This document shows positions 32,559 through 44,916 of a stretch of DNA of 64,000 nucleotides, in pieces. The position numbers and the translations under genes are program-made. Within the stretch, counting starts at the first letter, position 1, and every line of letters begins with the position of its first letter. Under the pieces are notes generated by a model, which was given only the letters and a program-made list of their open reading frames with translations, was not told the DNA's origin and did no database searches. The DNA is from Spirogloea muscicola (Eukaryota > Streptophyta > Zygnematophyceae > Spirogloeales > Spirogloeaceae): the NCBI GenBank assembly GCA_009602725.1, contig WELB01000002.1:132021-196020 (forward strand). The letters run 5' to 3'.

Positions 32559-33650
32559 GCCTAGCCAACCAGCGTAGCGAACGGCGCACCTAGCCAATCA
32601 GGTAGTGCTAGGGGTTCACCGCATCCGGCCCATGTCGGAGCGCGCGAGCCCTGCCAAGCAGTTCGCTTGGCAAACCTCACCCTCCTGCCTCGCCTGCGCA
32701 CACCGCGCCTGCGCCGACCACGCCTGTGTCCGCTCGCGCCTGCGTCCGCAAGAGCGTAGAGCTCGGCGCCTATGGCGTGCGCGCTTAGTGAGGCATTGCG
32801 CGAACCCGCTAGCGACTGCGAGAAGTCGTCTTTCTTCTGTGGTGAGCAGCCTTCTCATTGTGCTGTTCTTTGCGAGTCTTACCTTCGGAGTGTTGTGCTC
32901 ATTGTTTGAGTGCACGTATCAAACTGATTGCTTGTGTGCATATTATGGATGCATCGCTTGTGAGATCACGAAGCTAAAGAGGACGTGCCTTTCGGCCTCC
33001 TAAGACCTTTGGAGAACATAGATAGGGTCGATCTCCGGACGGTCTCGTTACCCTGTAGATAGTATCGACCTTCGGACGGTCTCGTTACTTGGATACTGGT
33101 GACAGGAAACTCGCTTTACAGTGGCACATTCCGCTTTGTTTGCCTAAACTACAAATTAAAATTCGACTGTTCTTGACTTGTCCACGGCTGTGATGTCTGG
33201 AACTGATAACAATTAGAAAACTGGTTCCCCATCACATGGCTTTTCATGTCAGCATTTTCATTCTTCTGGACCTATCGACGCCATCTCGGACAGACGCCCT
33301 CTCGCATGACAGGGGAGTGGTGTGACGGCTACAGTCACTTAGTGTAGATAATTAGCCTGATCGTCTGTTAGCCAGACGTAAGTGTAGAGACGACGAACTA
33401 GCGTAGCAGACACTTAGAGGGGCACGCGTCGGCACGGCCGGCTGCGTTACGGCCCGGCTGCATGCCATGCTCTGGGCATGCTGGATATGGCGGGCAAGCC
33501 GGGTATGGCGGGCCGGGCATGGCGGCCTCTGGGGCTCTCGCACCGGGCTCGCCCCTACAAGGCCTGCCCCGGCGCCCAGCCAGAGACTCGGCAGACGCTG
33601 CAATCCACCTTAGCGTTGCCCCGCTCTCCGGCCGCTAAATCATGGTCGTC
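32559..33650. other. Unassigned region
   Basis: No gene recognised. The left third has two CTAGCCAAYCAG words. An open frame at 32605-33003 shows one hydrophobic stretch but is compositionally like noncoding DNA. 33100-33420 is AT-richer than its surroundings. From 33440 to 33560 GGGCATGG/GGGCATGC words recall LTR C but do not align well. Confidence 0.4.
33021..33093. repeat. Two-copy direct repeat, 37 bp
   Basis: Both units end CGGACGGTCTCGTTAC: 33021-33057 and 33058-33093. Confidence 0.8.
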
Positions 33651-33734
33651 AGGACTGGACCCGCTTTACTATGGAGTCGTAATATGCTGACCATCAGAAC
33701 CTGAATCGATCACTCAGTGTTTTCCTTGGAAGGC

Positions 33735-34340
33735 ATGGAGTCGCAATGCTCCAGTGCGCGCCCCAGCCCTCCTCGGCCGGCTGCTCAACCGACTGCAGTG
33801 GAGGCGCGGACCAACGAGCTGGCAAAACGACTCCGGACGGAGCTCCGGACGATGGCCGGCCCTGATGGCCCGGCCCTCCGGACGGCTACCGGTCCTGGCG
33901 GCCTGTCGCCGGAGGACTTGCGCCGAGTCGCACTTCTTGCGGAACTTCTGGAGGCGGAGATGGCACCGTACCTGCCTCACACGCCTTGGGGGCATTGTGG
34001 GAGGAGGTGCAGGCCACGCTCAATACGGCTGACCGTCGGCATCGGCGGGCCTGGGCCCAAATGCACTGGTTGCGTGGGGCCCCGGTGCATGAATTGCACC
34101 ACGGTCAGAGCCAGGCGAACGCCCTTCGTGGGTCGGGTCGCCCGTCCGCACCCCGGAATTACTCTGGCCACATGGAGCCTGGGGGCCTCCAAGCGTGGCT
34201 GGACGATATCGCGGATTGGCTCGTGCTATGCGGCACGGCCGAGGAGGCAAGAGTGGGTCTTGCCGCAGCACACCTGACTGGCGCGTCTCTGCAGTGCAGG
34301 AATTCCGTGAAGAAAAGCTCTACTCCCGAGATGGTATAAC
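33735..34340 (+). pseudogene. P4 gag
   Basis: Starts at ATG 33735 (MESQCSSARPSPPRP), like E1 gag, with a leader containing GCTGACC and ACTCAGTGT just upstream. The helical part GLSPEDLRRVALLAELLEAE and a capsid start (QAWLDDIADWLVLC) are visible. Broken. Confidence 0.8.
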
Positions 34341-34561
34341 ACATCGGAGTTTTCCTAGCGCTCGTTGGCTGCATCGTTTGATTAGGTCCTAAACGCAAGC
34401 TTGGGGCTGGCGTGAATCGTATCATGATTGAGGCATTTTTCATTTCAAATCGATGGCAGCGCATGGCGCTAGCTACTCTGCATTGTCACCCATCAATCAA
34501 GCGCCCTCCTATTGAGGCGGGACGAAGGCGAGGTCCATCCACTAAGGGGCCGCATGCACGC
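34341..34561 (+). other. P4 gag-adjacent spacer with start of a tandem repeat
   Basis: 34341-34495 shows no coding similarity. 34500-34556 is one unit of a roughly 57-bp repeat (GAGGCGGGACGAAGGCGAGG) that continues after the insertion at 42365. Confidence 0.55.
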
Positions 34562-35095
34562 TGTAACGTTCCCTCCGTTTGGGAGTGCCGACGGTGCCGG
34601 TAATCTTACATGTTTGTATTTTGTATTTGTCGGGGGGAACGCTCCAACGGTCCCGGCTCCGCCGGCCGTACGGTACGTGCTCCGCCCCCCCGGCGCCGCG
34701 GCCTGAAGCGCCGCGAGGCACCGCCCGACGCGCCGCTTTGCGCCTCCTCGGCGCCGCCCGAGGCTCCGCGTCGCACCCCCTTGATGCCGCACAAGGCACC
34801 CCGTCGTACCTCATTGGCTCCGTCAAGGCGCCCTTCCGCGCCATCAAATAGCGTCGCGTTCACGCGCCGCCTCGCGTCTCCTTGGAGCCGCCCAAGGCGC
34901 CGCTTTGCGCCTCCTTGGAGCCGCCCAAGGTGCCGCTCTTCGTGTCCCCTTCGTCCGGCCCGCCCCTTCGGGGGAGGGCCTTGGGGGCGACCCTCGTCAC
35001 ACCCTCGGGGGTGGGGTGGCAGATGGAACGCTATATAAGTAGTAGGCCCTGGCCGGGCTCGGGAGTCCGACCAACGCCGAGAGAGACACAGCCCT

Positions 35096-36035
35096 TGTGA
35101 CGTTCCTGACCCTTAAGAGCGCAGTCAGGGGTCAGTAAGTCCTCGTTGATTTCGGTCGCTGGGGTTTAGAGACAAACCCCCAGCACAGAGAAGCACCACC
35201 TATACTACGCAGCGGAATACCTTGCCCTGAGGCGCCGCCGACAGGCGGCGACTCACCTCTTCAGGTACGGGCCAGCAACTGTTCCCAGTGGGAGCAGCCA
35301 CAGTCTACTTACAGGAGAGTCGATGAAGATCCGCAGCGACGGGTTGCGGCGTCGGGCTGCAGCAGCAGGCAGCAGCAGGCCTGCGTGGACGAGCTGCGGC
35401 AGCAGGCGGCAGCAGGGCTGCGCGCCTCTCTCTCGCGTGGGCTTCACTGACTTGGACCGATTACCCTGAGCCTGGTCTCAGCCCTACTTGTAGTGCTTCA
35501 CGTGCCACCCTCCCCAGGGGTCTCTGGGAGGTTCGTCTCAGGGCCCACCTCGGGAAGGCGGGCCCGACAAGGGGAATCTAGTACGTGGCCAGGCCACGCG
35601 GCTTCCTTCTGGAAGTGGCGGCCAGTGGCGGCCAATGGCGGCCAGCCTGCGGCGCCGCCGAGCGGCGGCGCTCTGACTGCGGCGCCGCCGAGCGGCGCCC
35701 TGCGGCGCCGGCTTGCGGCGCCGCCAGTGCGTCACGGGTGTGGTGCGGCGTCACGGGCGCGCCACACGTGTCACATACACGTCATTACGGGTGTGTCGGC
35801 AGATCCCAGAATATGCCGAGGAGCTTCTCTCCGGAAGTCTAGGATTGGCCACCTCTGCTGGAGGCGGCCGCGCCTGCACGTCACATCGTCAGCAGGCGCG
35901 TCACACCGCGCGACACCTCACGCGGGTCGCTCGCGCGTCGCACGCGCGTCGCACACGTCAGGCACGTGCGCGTCAGTGGTTACACGATAGCGCTTAACTC
36001 GGAGTTCAACGTCCCGTAACGGCGGGGACGTTGCA
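35096..36035 (-). repeat. 3' LTR of M3 (family B), 940 bp
   Basis: Contains the inverted U5 stem-loop near 35235-35255 and a GGC/GCC repeat near 35620-35730 that is longer than in the partner LTR. Confidence 0.93.
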
Positions 36036-38480
36036 TTCCTCCCCACTTAGAAGTTCACGTCCTCGGGAACTAGGACAGACACCACGAACCCGAAGAGCTT
36101 TACTTCGACGGGGGCGTGTGGTACTACGACGCAAAGGGGAATGGCCTTTGGCAAGATACTTACGGAGAACGGCGCGACAATGGGCAAGATTGGCCGCCCA
36201 TTCCCACGTATTGTGCTCAGGTCCATAACCGAGCCACTAAACAAAATACCGAGCCACTAAACAAAATACTTTCGGGACTTACGTCGCCCACGGAGTTTGT
36301 CGCGGTGAGACATGATCTCCTCCACCATACTCCTCATTCCCAACGACGAGGGAGGTGGGGGCGGTTGGACACGACCATCCGAATGGAATGGTTCGAGCGG
36401 GGACACATGGAATACTTTGTGGAATTTCCATTGTACCGGTGTATCCAGCTTATAAGCAACCGGACCGACTCGGCGCATTACACGAAAGGGTCCAACCCAC
36501 TGTGGCAGCAACTTAAGAGTACCGACAGCCCGCAAGGAGGGGTGCTGTGTGCTTAAGAGCACTTGAGCACCAGTGTCGAAGGATATTTTCCGACGACTTC
36601 GATCAGCATACTCCTTTTGCCGTTGCTGGGCAATCTCCAAGCATTGCCTAATCCTCCGCTGAGCTTCCAGGAGGTTACTGGTAAAAGGGTTACAGCGGCC
36701 GGCACGTGTTCCGCCCTCCCCACCTGTAAAGGTACTCGGGGATGCTGACCGTAGTTGAGGAAGAATTGGGTGGATTCATGGAAGGCATTGCTCGCTGAAG
36801 CAAGATACTCATCCCAGTTACTTCGGCTGGGGTTTACACAAAGTGCCTTATCATGTCCGACAAGAACCGATCCACCAATTCCATCTGACCATCTGTTTGA
36901 GAGTGGAAATACGTGGACATGGATTGCTGGGTGCCAATCAGCCTGCACACTTCTTTCCAGAAGTGCCCCGTAAAGCGAGGGTCGCGGTCAGACACGATTC
37001 GCTTGGGAGCTCTGTGCAGTTTCCACACTCGATCCACGAACGGACCAGCAAATTCATTGGCTGACACCTTTGTGGTCGTAGGCACAAAATGCGCCATTTT
37101 ACTGAAACGATCCACAAATACGACGATGGCGTCACAGCCGTTCCGCGTCATCGGCAATCGGGTGATGAATTCACATCAGACCAGTTCCTCGGAGGAATCT
37201 CCAACGGTTGGAGCAACTTGGCAGGCTTATGAGAGCGTGCCTTACTGCGCTGGCAGGTGGCACAAGTCTTCGCAAAAGACTCCACTTTGACTTTCAAGTC
37301 CGGCCACCAAAAGAGAAGCTGGACAGCTTTCTTTGTCTTTCCCATACCCAAATGACCACTCTACGGAGGCTCATGCAGTTCGTGCAAGATACTGCTGCGC
37401 AAGGCATTGCAGTCAGGGACCACAATGGCGTCACCTTGCCACCAGAAAGAAGCCTTGGTCATTTACTAGTGTGCGTGTATTGCTTTCATCTGCAAACCAT
37501 GGGTCTGTGCCATACCCATCACGAAAACGCACATACAGCTCAGAGAGGTTGGCGGTAGACTGCCGAGCAGCTCCACGAGTAGGCCGCACGTCTGCGGTCT
37601 GAACCCTTGAAGCGTGCAAGACAGCCGCCACAGCAGGCTCTGTAATGTTACGGCTCACCGAATCCGCAACATTTAAATTTCCAGAGCGGTACAATCACTG
37701 GAAACGGAATGTGGCCATGCACTTAGCTCACGGTGCTTGACGCCTGCTCGATTGCTGTTGTGTGTAACAGTAGGTCAACGGGCAATGACCCGATACAACC
37801 GTACATGCAACACCCACGAGAATGCAGCGCCACAAAAGTATGGCGAGCACAACAGCAAGGAGCTCTTGCTCTCCCGTAGCGAAGTTACGCTCTGCAGGAC
37901 AAGGCAGGCTACCTTCAAAATGCTACAGGGTGACCCTATTGCAAGAGAACGGCACGAGTGCCGATCAAATAGGCGTCACTACTGAAATGGCTAACCTTCT
38001 CGAGGCAAGGCCAAAACGGGTGGATTTACCAGGACCCGTTTTCAAACCTCAAATGCGCTCTGGCATTTGGACGTCCACACCCAACTGACGTCCTTACGAG
38101 TGAGCTTCGTAAGAGGAGATGCCATACTTCCGTATTCTTACAGAAACTTACGGAAGGGGTTTGCGGATGCCAAGAAGGACCGCAACTGTGGTACATTCCG
38201 TGGCACATTGACGATTACAGTCCTTTATTACTTCGTGGGGTTGACGCGAACCCCGTCTTTGCCCTATAAAGATTCCGGCTGGTTATACACATATTCCGGC
38301 ATACGGTTTGCACTCAGCAATTGCAGTACATGCTGCAAGTGCGGTGCGCAAACCTCAGGCGTTTTACAGAACACCAGTCTGCCTTTTACTCGAACAAGCA
38401 CAGAGTCACATCTTAGGGGGCCAAAGACCTCATCATCACAACCGGACACGTGGCAAGTGCTTTTGGTGAACCAAAACGGA
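36036..38480 (-). pseudogene. M3 pol: RT, RNase H, integrase, chromodomain
   Basis: Reading leftwards: RT (38480-38000), RNase H (about 37990-37640), integrase zinc module (37350-37220, KTCATCQRSKA), core (37157-36834, RDPRFTGHFWKEVCRL), C-terminal region (36700-36400) and chromodomain (about 36320-36180). DNA closely parallels E1 and M. Broken. Confidence 0.88.
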
Positions 38481-39720
38481 GCATCTTGCAGCAGAAGTAG
38501 CCGAGCGGCCTACAACAAGCCAAACGGGACTTCCTCAGGTGTGAGACGAAAATGGTCATCACCACTTTGCAAAGCGGGGGGAGCTATACACATAAGCTCC
38601 CGCAAGACGATGTTACAGATCGTCAATGCTAAGCAAATGGCATGCTATCTCGACAGTGAGCTCGTTCACAGCTTGTACTCGATGCACATCCAAAGATTCA
38701 GCCTACTTCACAACGAAGAGGATGAGTGCACCGCACGATAATTGTCAAGAGTCACACCATGTGAGATACAACACTCACAAGAGAGTCAGGGGGAGACTCT
38801 GTGCGCATCATCACAATTACATACTCAGCATAGCTGGATGCATGTGAGAATACGTCTTCAAGTGCAGCCTTCCGGCTTAGCTTGCCAGGGTGCTGGTCAA
38901 AGCAATCCCACACAGGTCAACCCTTTGTCAACCAAAGGCAGAGACGAGCATTCCCCCTGAGTACACAAAATACTAGTCCGCTGAAGGCGTCATAAGCCGG
39001 CGGCTTACACTCGAGTGCACCGTGCACTCAGGTACATCGCTGGACCAATGGCGCAATCTTCACCATTCCGCATATGGGCTTCCGTCTCGGGCAGGACATA
39101 GGGCCGTACATGGTCTTGTCCATACACGTTATAACGTAGGCTTCGCAAGGTGAGTACCGAAGCAGGGGTCATTTGTGCCGTGGCATTACACAGGACTGAC
39201 TTCACGATCAAGTCCACAATTTCCACGGACAGAAGCCACAACTAGGCCAGCTTGGTTTGGGCGTTACTACATCAGAGCCCAGCTTGTACAAGACTGATGG
39301 AATCCGGCAAGCCCGTGCTGATCAACAACACAGCCGACATTTGCCAATTACTTTTTTGCATTTTGTCCATTTGCCAGTGTAAGTTGCAAGATACCAGTCG
39401 GCTTTACAACCAAAGTCCTGTTGCTCAGAAGATTTCTTACTGACACAGGAGGTAGAAGCCTCCGCGTTGACAAGGCTATAAGCTGGACAATCAGCCTCCA
39501 GTCCTTGGACTACAATCTTGGCGCTGTGGCACCGGGTGCCGAGGCACTTACACAACAGTAAGAATATAGCTACGAGCAGTTTAATAGCTGTGGGAAAAAC
39601 GCCATCATCTCCATAGTACGTGGGAGTGGCCCGCCTTCCGGCGATACGACAAAGCCAACTCTGCTGGAGGTACAGGGTTTACTCCCCGACTGCACGGTGC
39701 GATGAAGAGGACTGTGCTCA
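38481..39720 (-). pseudogene. M3 protease/RT N-terminal region, degenerate
   Basis: Parallels 15586-16850 of M. The uninterrupted ATCTT at 38483-38487 is the empty site for the solo LTR C. No open frame of note. Confidence 0.65.
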
Positions 39721-41050
39721 GTATCGTGTAAACTGGTCGTGTTCGCATGCACGTTTGGAGCATCTTTGCAACTGATTAGAATTCACCCATACAACGAGGT
39801 GCTCTTCATTCACCAGCGCTTGCATAAGCCTATGCAAAGAGCGTACTACTGGCACAACAGACTGCGGACACACACATGTCCTACAAGTTTGAGGTGACGA
39901 TACATACCTCGTCACATGAAAGTCAGCGGGCGTAAAGCTTCGCGTACTTATCATCCGTACATAGGGGTCAGTGAGTGGTGGAAGAAGTCCCAAGTGTTGT
40001 ACACTCTGGGGTGGGAGGACGACTTCACAGTATTCCACCATGCGGCAGCGTCATCAGTAAGATATGTAGCTGCAGTTCCCAAGCGGAATTCGAACGGTGT
40101 CGCGCATATCATGAACCAGTCGTTCAGTTTGCGGAATCAGGCGGTAGGACTACCTTGCCCATCGTACTTGGAGGGCTGGCACGGCCGGGCACGGCCCAGT
40201 TGCCTAAAATAGCGTAATTTTGCCTTGACGCGACGAACTCGCAGCTCTTCAGCATACACACGAGCGAGTATTGTTCACATCTCTTCGCGTGGCGCTTCCC
40301 ACTCCGGGATTGCCAGCAAATCATCACTCAGAATGGCATCCGCTATTTGCTCCACAAGATGCACAAGGCGTTGCACCTCGGCCGGAGTCAGGCCGTCCAG
40401 GTCGGGTGCGTGGAGCTCCGCCGACTCACTCTCCGTCTCCTCGACCTCGGCCGGAGGTACGACCGGTGGAGGAGGATTAGGTTGCGCACTTGTGTCAGCC
40501 GACTCCATGCCTTTACACCAGCACACTGAGGGATCAAGTCAGTGGAGGGCGTAAGACACAACGGCTAAGACAATACTACCACAATGTTACTGAGCAAGCT
40601 AGTGCCCCAGGCAAACAAAGCAATCATGATAGTGCGCAAGTCATACCCCCAAAACACAAAGTCGCACGAGCGAGCTGAGGGAGGGGCCAGGACTGGTGTA
40701 CGGACCAGCTTCTGGCACATAGCCAGATTTCGCCGCCCAGCGGCGGTCGGTTTCACCTCCTTGTCACGCAGACAGGCAATCCGCCGACCGCAGGTGGTTA
40801 CGCAGGCGAAATACTGACCTGGCAATTGCCGCTGGGGCGGAGAACCACTTGATGTTGGCCGACCCCAGATGCGTGGATGCAGCCGGCGAGTGTCCACAGC
40901 ACCAATCGGCCCGCCGATGCGGATCCACGGGTACACTCTGGCAAGGGATCTAAGTCACAACAGACTAGTCAGTGCCAGAGCATCAGAAGGTCCCTTGCAT
41001 GTGTCAGCCATTTTATCACAGAATACGAGGCTAGCAAGATGCAAGGACTC
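39721..41050 (-). pseudogene. M3 gag and leader
   Basis: Gag start near 40509 (GMESADTSAQPNPPP), then remnants down to the post-gag block near 39850-39800 (VPVVRSLHRLMQALVNEEH). The CATAC at 39788-39792 is the empty site matching the E1 insertion. Broken. Confidence 0.82.
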
Positions 41051-41062
41051 CTCTGATACCAA

Positions 41063-41978
41063 TGTGACGTTCCTGACCCTTAAGAGCGCAGTCAGGGGTC
41101 AGTAAGTCCTCATTGATTTCGGTCGCTGGGGTTTAGAGACAAACCCCCAGCACAGAGAAGCACCACCTATACTACGCAGCGGAACACCTCGCCCTGAGGC
41201 GCCGCCGACAGGCGGCGACTCACCTCTTCAGGTACGGGCCAGCAACTGTCCCCAGTGGGAGCAGCCACAGTGTACTTACAGGAGAGCCGATAAAGATCCG
41301 CAGCGACGGGTTGCGGCGTCGGGCTGCAGCAGCAGGCAGCAGCAGGCCTGCGTGGACGAGCTGCGGCAGCAGGCGGCAGCAGGGCTGCGCGCCTCTCTCT
41401 CGCGTGGGCGTCACTGACTTGGACCGATTACCCTGAGCCTGGTCTCAGCCCTACTTGTAGTGCTTCATGTGCCACCCTCCCCAGGGCTCTCTGGGAGGTT
41501 CGTCTCAGGGCCCACCTCGAGGAGGCGGGCCGACAAGGGGAATCTAGTACGTGGCCAGGCCACGCGGCTTCCTTCTGGAAGTGGCGGCCAGTGGCGGCCA
41601 ATGGCGGCCAGCCTGCGGCGCCGCCGAGCGGTGGCGCTCTGACTGCGGCGCCGGCTTGCGGCGCCGCCAGTGCGTCACGGGTGTGGCGCGGCGTCACGGG
41701 CGCGCCACACGTGTCACATACACGTCATTACGGGTGTGTCGGCAGATCCCAGAATATGCCGAGGAGCTTCTCTCCGGAAGTCCAGGATTGGCCACCTCTG
41801 CTGGAGGCGGCCGCGCCTGCACGTCACATCGTCAGCAGGCGCGTCACACCGCGCGACACCTCACGCGGGTCGCTCGCGCGTCGCACGCGCGTCGCACGCG
41901 TCAGGCACGTGCGCGTCAGTGGTTACACGATAGCGCTTAACTCGGAGTTAAGCGTCCCGTAACGGCGGGGACGTTGCA
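41063..41978 (-). repeat. 5' LTR of M3 (family B), 916 bp
   Basis: Begins (plus-strand view) TGTGACGTTCC and ends GACGTTGCA, directly followed by the GCCCT duplication. Confidence 0.93.
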
Positions 41979-42364
41979 GCCCTGCTGCCGCCTAGCCAGC
42001 CCCCGCTGCTGCCTAGCCAGCCCCGCCCGCTGCTGCTGCCGTCTGCTGCCCATCCCGTCGCCACAGCTCGTCGCTGCGGGCCCTGCCGGCTCTCTGGACA
42101 GGGATGCTACAGCTCGGCTGCTGCCGCCTGCTGCCCAGCCCGTCGCCGCAGCTCGTCGCTGCGGGCCCCGCCGGCTCTCTGTAAGTCTATGGGTAAAGTC
42201 ACCGCCCTAGGGCGGTGCCTCAGGGTAAGACTTCCGCTGCGCTCTGTGCGCGTATGTGCGTTGGCGTTTCTTCTGTATGAGGGTTGTCTCCTAAACACCC
42301 TATGCTTGAATCTAAACCAGGGCAATCTGACCCTAATTGTGTGATTAGGGGCAGGGATGTTACA

Positions 42365-43824
42365 CACGCACTCTCCTGCTGAGGCGGGACGAAGGCGAGG
42401 CTCACTGAGAGGCCGCATGCACGCGCTCTCCTGCTGAGGCGGGCGTTCCTTCTTACCAAGCCGTGGCAGCTCGGACGAAGGCGAGGCCTACTGAGGGGCC
42501 GCACCTCAGTCCCGCCGGGGGCTCGAGGATATGGCGTCGGAGCCACGCGTTGGTTGTCTTCGCTGCGGCGACCCGAACCATCGCATCCGGGATTGCAAGG
42601 CGTTGGGCCTTCAAAATTTTGGCTGGCACGTCCCCTCGGGCGGGGCAAAGGCAATGAAAAGGGCATGCGAGAGTCCCCACCTAAGCCTCATGAATTAGCT
42701 CAAAGGGCAAGCCGTTTGACCTCGTTGCCCAGGCCGGCCTGCAGTTGGACGTACCTGGTGTACACCCGGTGTCTGCTCGTTTGCAAGCTCTTGGGGCAGC
42801 TGGGCCTCTTTGTGTGTGGGTGTCCCACGCTAACTTGCACGCAGCAGCGAATATGTACCTGAGTGGCCTTTTCCGCCTGAAGACGTGGTGTTCGTCCCTT
42901 GTGCCTTGGAGGCGCAACGTGCATCGACTCCGCGTGGGATGACGCTGCTGTGCTCGGGTGATGCGGGACACCAGCTCCTACTGCCTGGCGGTGATGGTAC
43001 TCAGGAGAGGCCGCATCCAGCGAGACTGCTGGTCGATGTCGCCCGCCACCCAACTCTTGGTGCTGTACACGGGGTACAGACGATGCTATTTGAGGGGCTG
43101 GTTGCTGATGCACCGGCTAGGATCCTCATGGACTCAAAGGCCACTGCGTCCTTAGTCGATAAGAACTTGATTGGTGTCCCTAGTTTGGATGTGGAGTCCA
43201 CTGCTTTGGAGCGCGTGACATTCGTCAATAGCCAACCCACCGATGTGCTGGGTCAATGCTAAGTCTTCATTCGCATCCAGCTTCGGGGCCGTTGTGTCTT
43301 GCTAGCCATTGTGCTGGCTGGGAATTTAAATGTCATCTTGGAGGATGAGTGGCCTGAAGCCACATCAGCATGTCTTGATTTTGAGCGTCATAATTGAAGT
43401 GTACAACGTTGCGCACGGCGCCTTGTCCTTTGCAATGAGGATGATTGGCTTGGTGCCACATCGGGATGCCCTGACTCGAAGTCATGATTGCACTGTACAA
43501 CGTGGCGCACGGCGCCTTGTCCTTTGCAACGAGGATGATCGTCTTAGTGCCACATCAGCATGCCTTGACTTTGAGCGTCATGATTGCACTGTACAACGTT
43601 GCGCTCGGCGCCTTGTCCTTTGCAATGAGCAGACCTCTACACCGCCATGGGCGGCTTGCAATTCGACTCTGCTGTTGCCACGCAGATGAAGAAGCTGCTG
43701 CACAAGCAAGCGGTCGAGTCCGCGTACCTTGTGTTGATGACGTCGTGTGACGAGTCTGCCCCTGACTCGTATGTGAGTGCTGAATCCTGACAATGCGTGA
43801 TTCTTAATAATCTACTGGATGACT
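42365..43824 (+). pseudogene. P4 nucleocapsid, post-gag segment and protease
   Basis: After two units of the 57-bp repeat (42365-42480) come a zinc knuckle (CLRCGDPNHRIRDC, about 42557-42598), the post-gag segment (CVWVSHANLHAAANMYLS, about 42805-42860) and a protease-like region (LFEGLVADAPARILMDS, about 43085-43140), then the repeated linker described separately. Broken. Confidence 0.78.
43361..43640 (+). repeat. Three tandem copies (about 95 bp) of the protease-RT linker
   Basis: CCACATCRGSATG recurs at about 43361, 43457 and 43551, each followed by TGTACAACGT and CGCACGGCGCCTTGTCCTT. The unit corresponds to the segment SACLDFERHDCTVQRCARRL, which is present once in E1 (near 2630) and P5 (near 47760). 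Confidence 0.88.
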
Positions 43825-43829
43825 ACTCG

Positions 43830-44414
43830 TGTAATGAACCAGCCGTTTGGTTAAGCCATATGGCTCTGTTGCATTACATGACCGACTCTTTGGGACAAGT
43901 GGGCCCGCCAGGTGGCGGGCCGGTTTGGCGCGCAAGGGGCCCGCCAGGTGGCGGGCTGGCTGGTCGCGCAAGGGCCCGCCCGGAGGTGGGTCCCGCCGTT
44001 CGAAATGCCCCTCGATGATTCGCCAGTTCAAACCGGAAGATATCGGGCCCGCCGCAAGGCGGGCCTTGGGGCGACCCGCTCACACCCCTGGAGGGGGGGT
44101 GGCACGGGGAAGCACTAATGAGCCGTGGGGGCTGAGTTTCAACAGACAGTCCAAACAAGCCCGTGAAGCTCAGAGCACCTTGCCGCTGCTCGCTGCCGCA
44201 GCCGCCGCCACACTCCACTGCGGGGGCCTGCTGCGCCGGCCTGCGCCCAGGAGGTGGAGTAGCCGTCGGACGGCGGCTTCCACAGGGCCTATCTTCCGCT
44301 GCTGCGCGACGCTAGTGCTTTCACGTGTAGTGGGTTGGCCTCTAAACACCCTACGGCCGAAACCAATAAGGACTGCTCACATTAACTGCGTGTGTAGGGC
44401 GAAGATTCTCTACA
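43830..44414 (+). repeat. 5' LTR of P5 (family D)
   Basis: 585 bp. Holds two near-identical 36-37-bp units rich in GGGCCCGCCAGGTGGCGGGC (43890-43965) in U3, and the U5 stem AGCCGTC/GGAC/GGCGGCT near 44261-44278. Confidence 0.93.
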
Positions 44415-44416
44415 TT

Positions 44417-44427
44417 TGGTATCAGAG
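44417..44427 (+). other. Primer-binding site of P5
   Basis: TGGTATCAGAG two bases after the LTR end. Confidence 0.85.
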
Positions 44428-44916
44428 GCGGTCTTGCATCCATCTGCGCTTGTGACTTCTTGTGCTCGCTGCTGATGATGCAAGGATCACCTTGATGTGC
44501 TGGCCTGACTTTTTCTGTCAAAGTCGAAGTGCTTGCCAGAGATTGGTCGGTGAGGCGGCTCAGCGGACGCGCCGGGAGCAGAGGCATCTTTGCGCAGAGC
44601 CAGCAACGACCAGCGCCAATCTGACTGCCCGATCCCTGAGGACCACATGCTGCGTCCGCAACCTTTAAGGTGTGGCTTGAGCTTTGCAGCCTTTGTGTGG
44701 TAAGGGTAGTCTCGTGGCCAACATCGATCGAGTGCATCGATCTTGGTCATATCTGCGGCTGTCTGCCTTGCCTGCTGATTGAGGTGTGAGGTTGCGCGTT
44801 GCCTTGCTTGCTCGCTCGCTGGTGCACCAGTCTTGCGATGCCTTGCATTGCGGTATGGAGTGTGTGATTTGCTGACTGTCGGAGCTGAATTGATCACTCA
44901 GTGTCCTTCAGACAGC

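Larger units (their letters stand above)
35091..41983 (-). mobile_element. M3: full-length gypsy chromovirus (LTR family B) with GCCCT duplication
   Basis: LTRs 35096-36035 and 41063-41978 enclose, reading leftwards: primer site (41061-41051), gag, degenerate protease region, RT, RNase H, integrase, chromodomain and polypurine tract (36048-36036). GCCCT flanks it at 35091-35095 and 41979-41983, and the empty site is at 22891-22895 in another LTR E. The LTRs differ by roughly 2-3% over the 470 bases compared by eye, plus small indels. Complete in outline but broken in all genes, with many breaks. Confidence 0.95.
34557..42369 (+). mobile_element. Solo LTR family E with CACGC duplication, split by M3
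   Basis: Pieces 34562-35095 and 41979-42364 together form one LTR E (TGTAACG to GGGATGTTACA). CACGC occurs at 34557-34561 and 42365-42369. TATA-like CTATATAAG at 35031. The right piece includes an internal duplication of about 80 bp (CTCGTCGCTGCGGGCC near 42067 and 42147), making this copy longer than the other E LTRs. Confidence 0.93.

Noticed and set aside
32605-33003. + strand frame with one hydrophobic stretch, possible small membrane protein
   Set aside because: Very Arg/Cys/Ala-rich first half, no start context or homology I know. The hydrophobic run may be chance.
33440-33660. LTR of P4 to the left of its gag
   Set aside because: GGGCATGG/GGGCATGC words recall LTR C, but no TG...CA ends, primer site or paired copy could be found.
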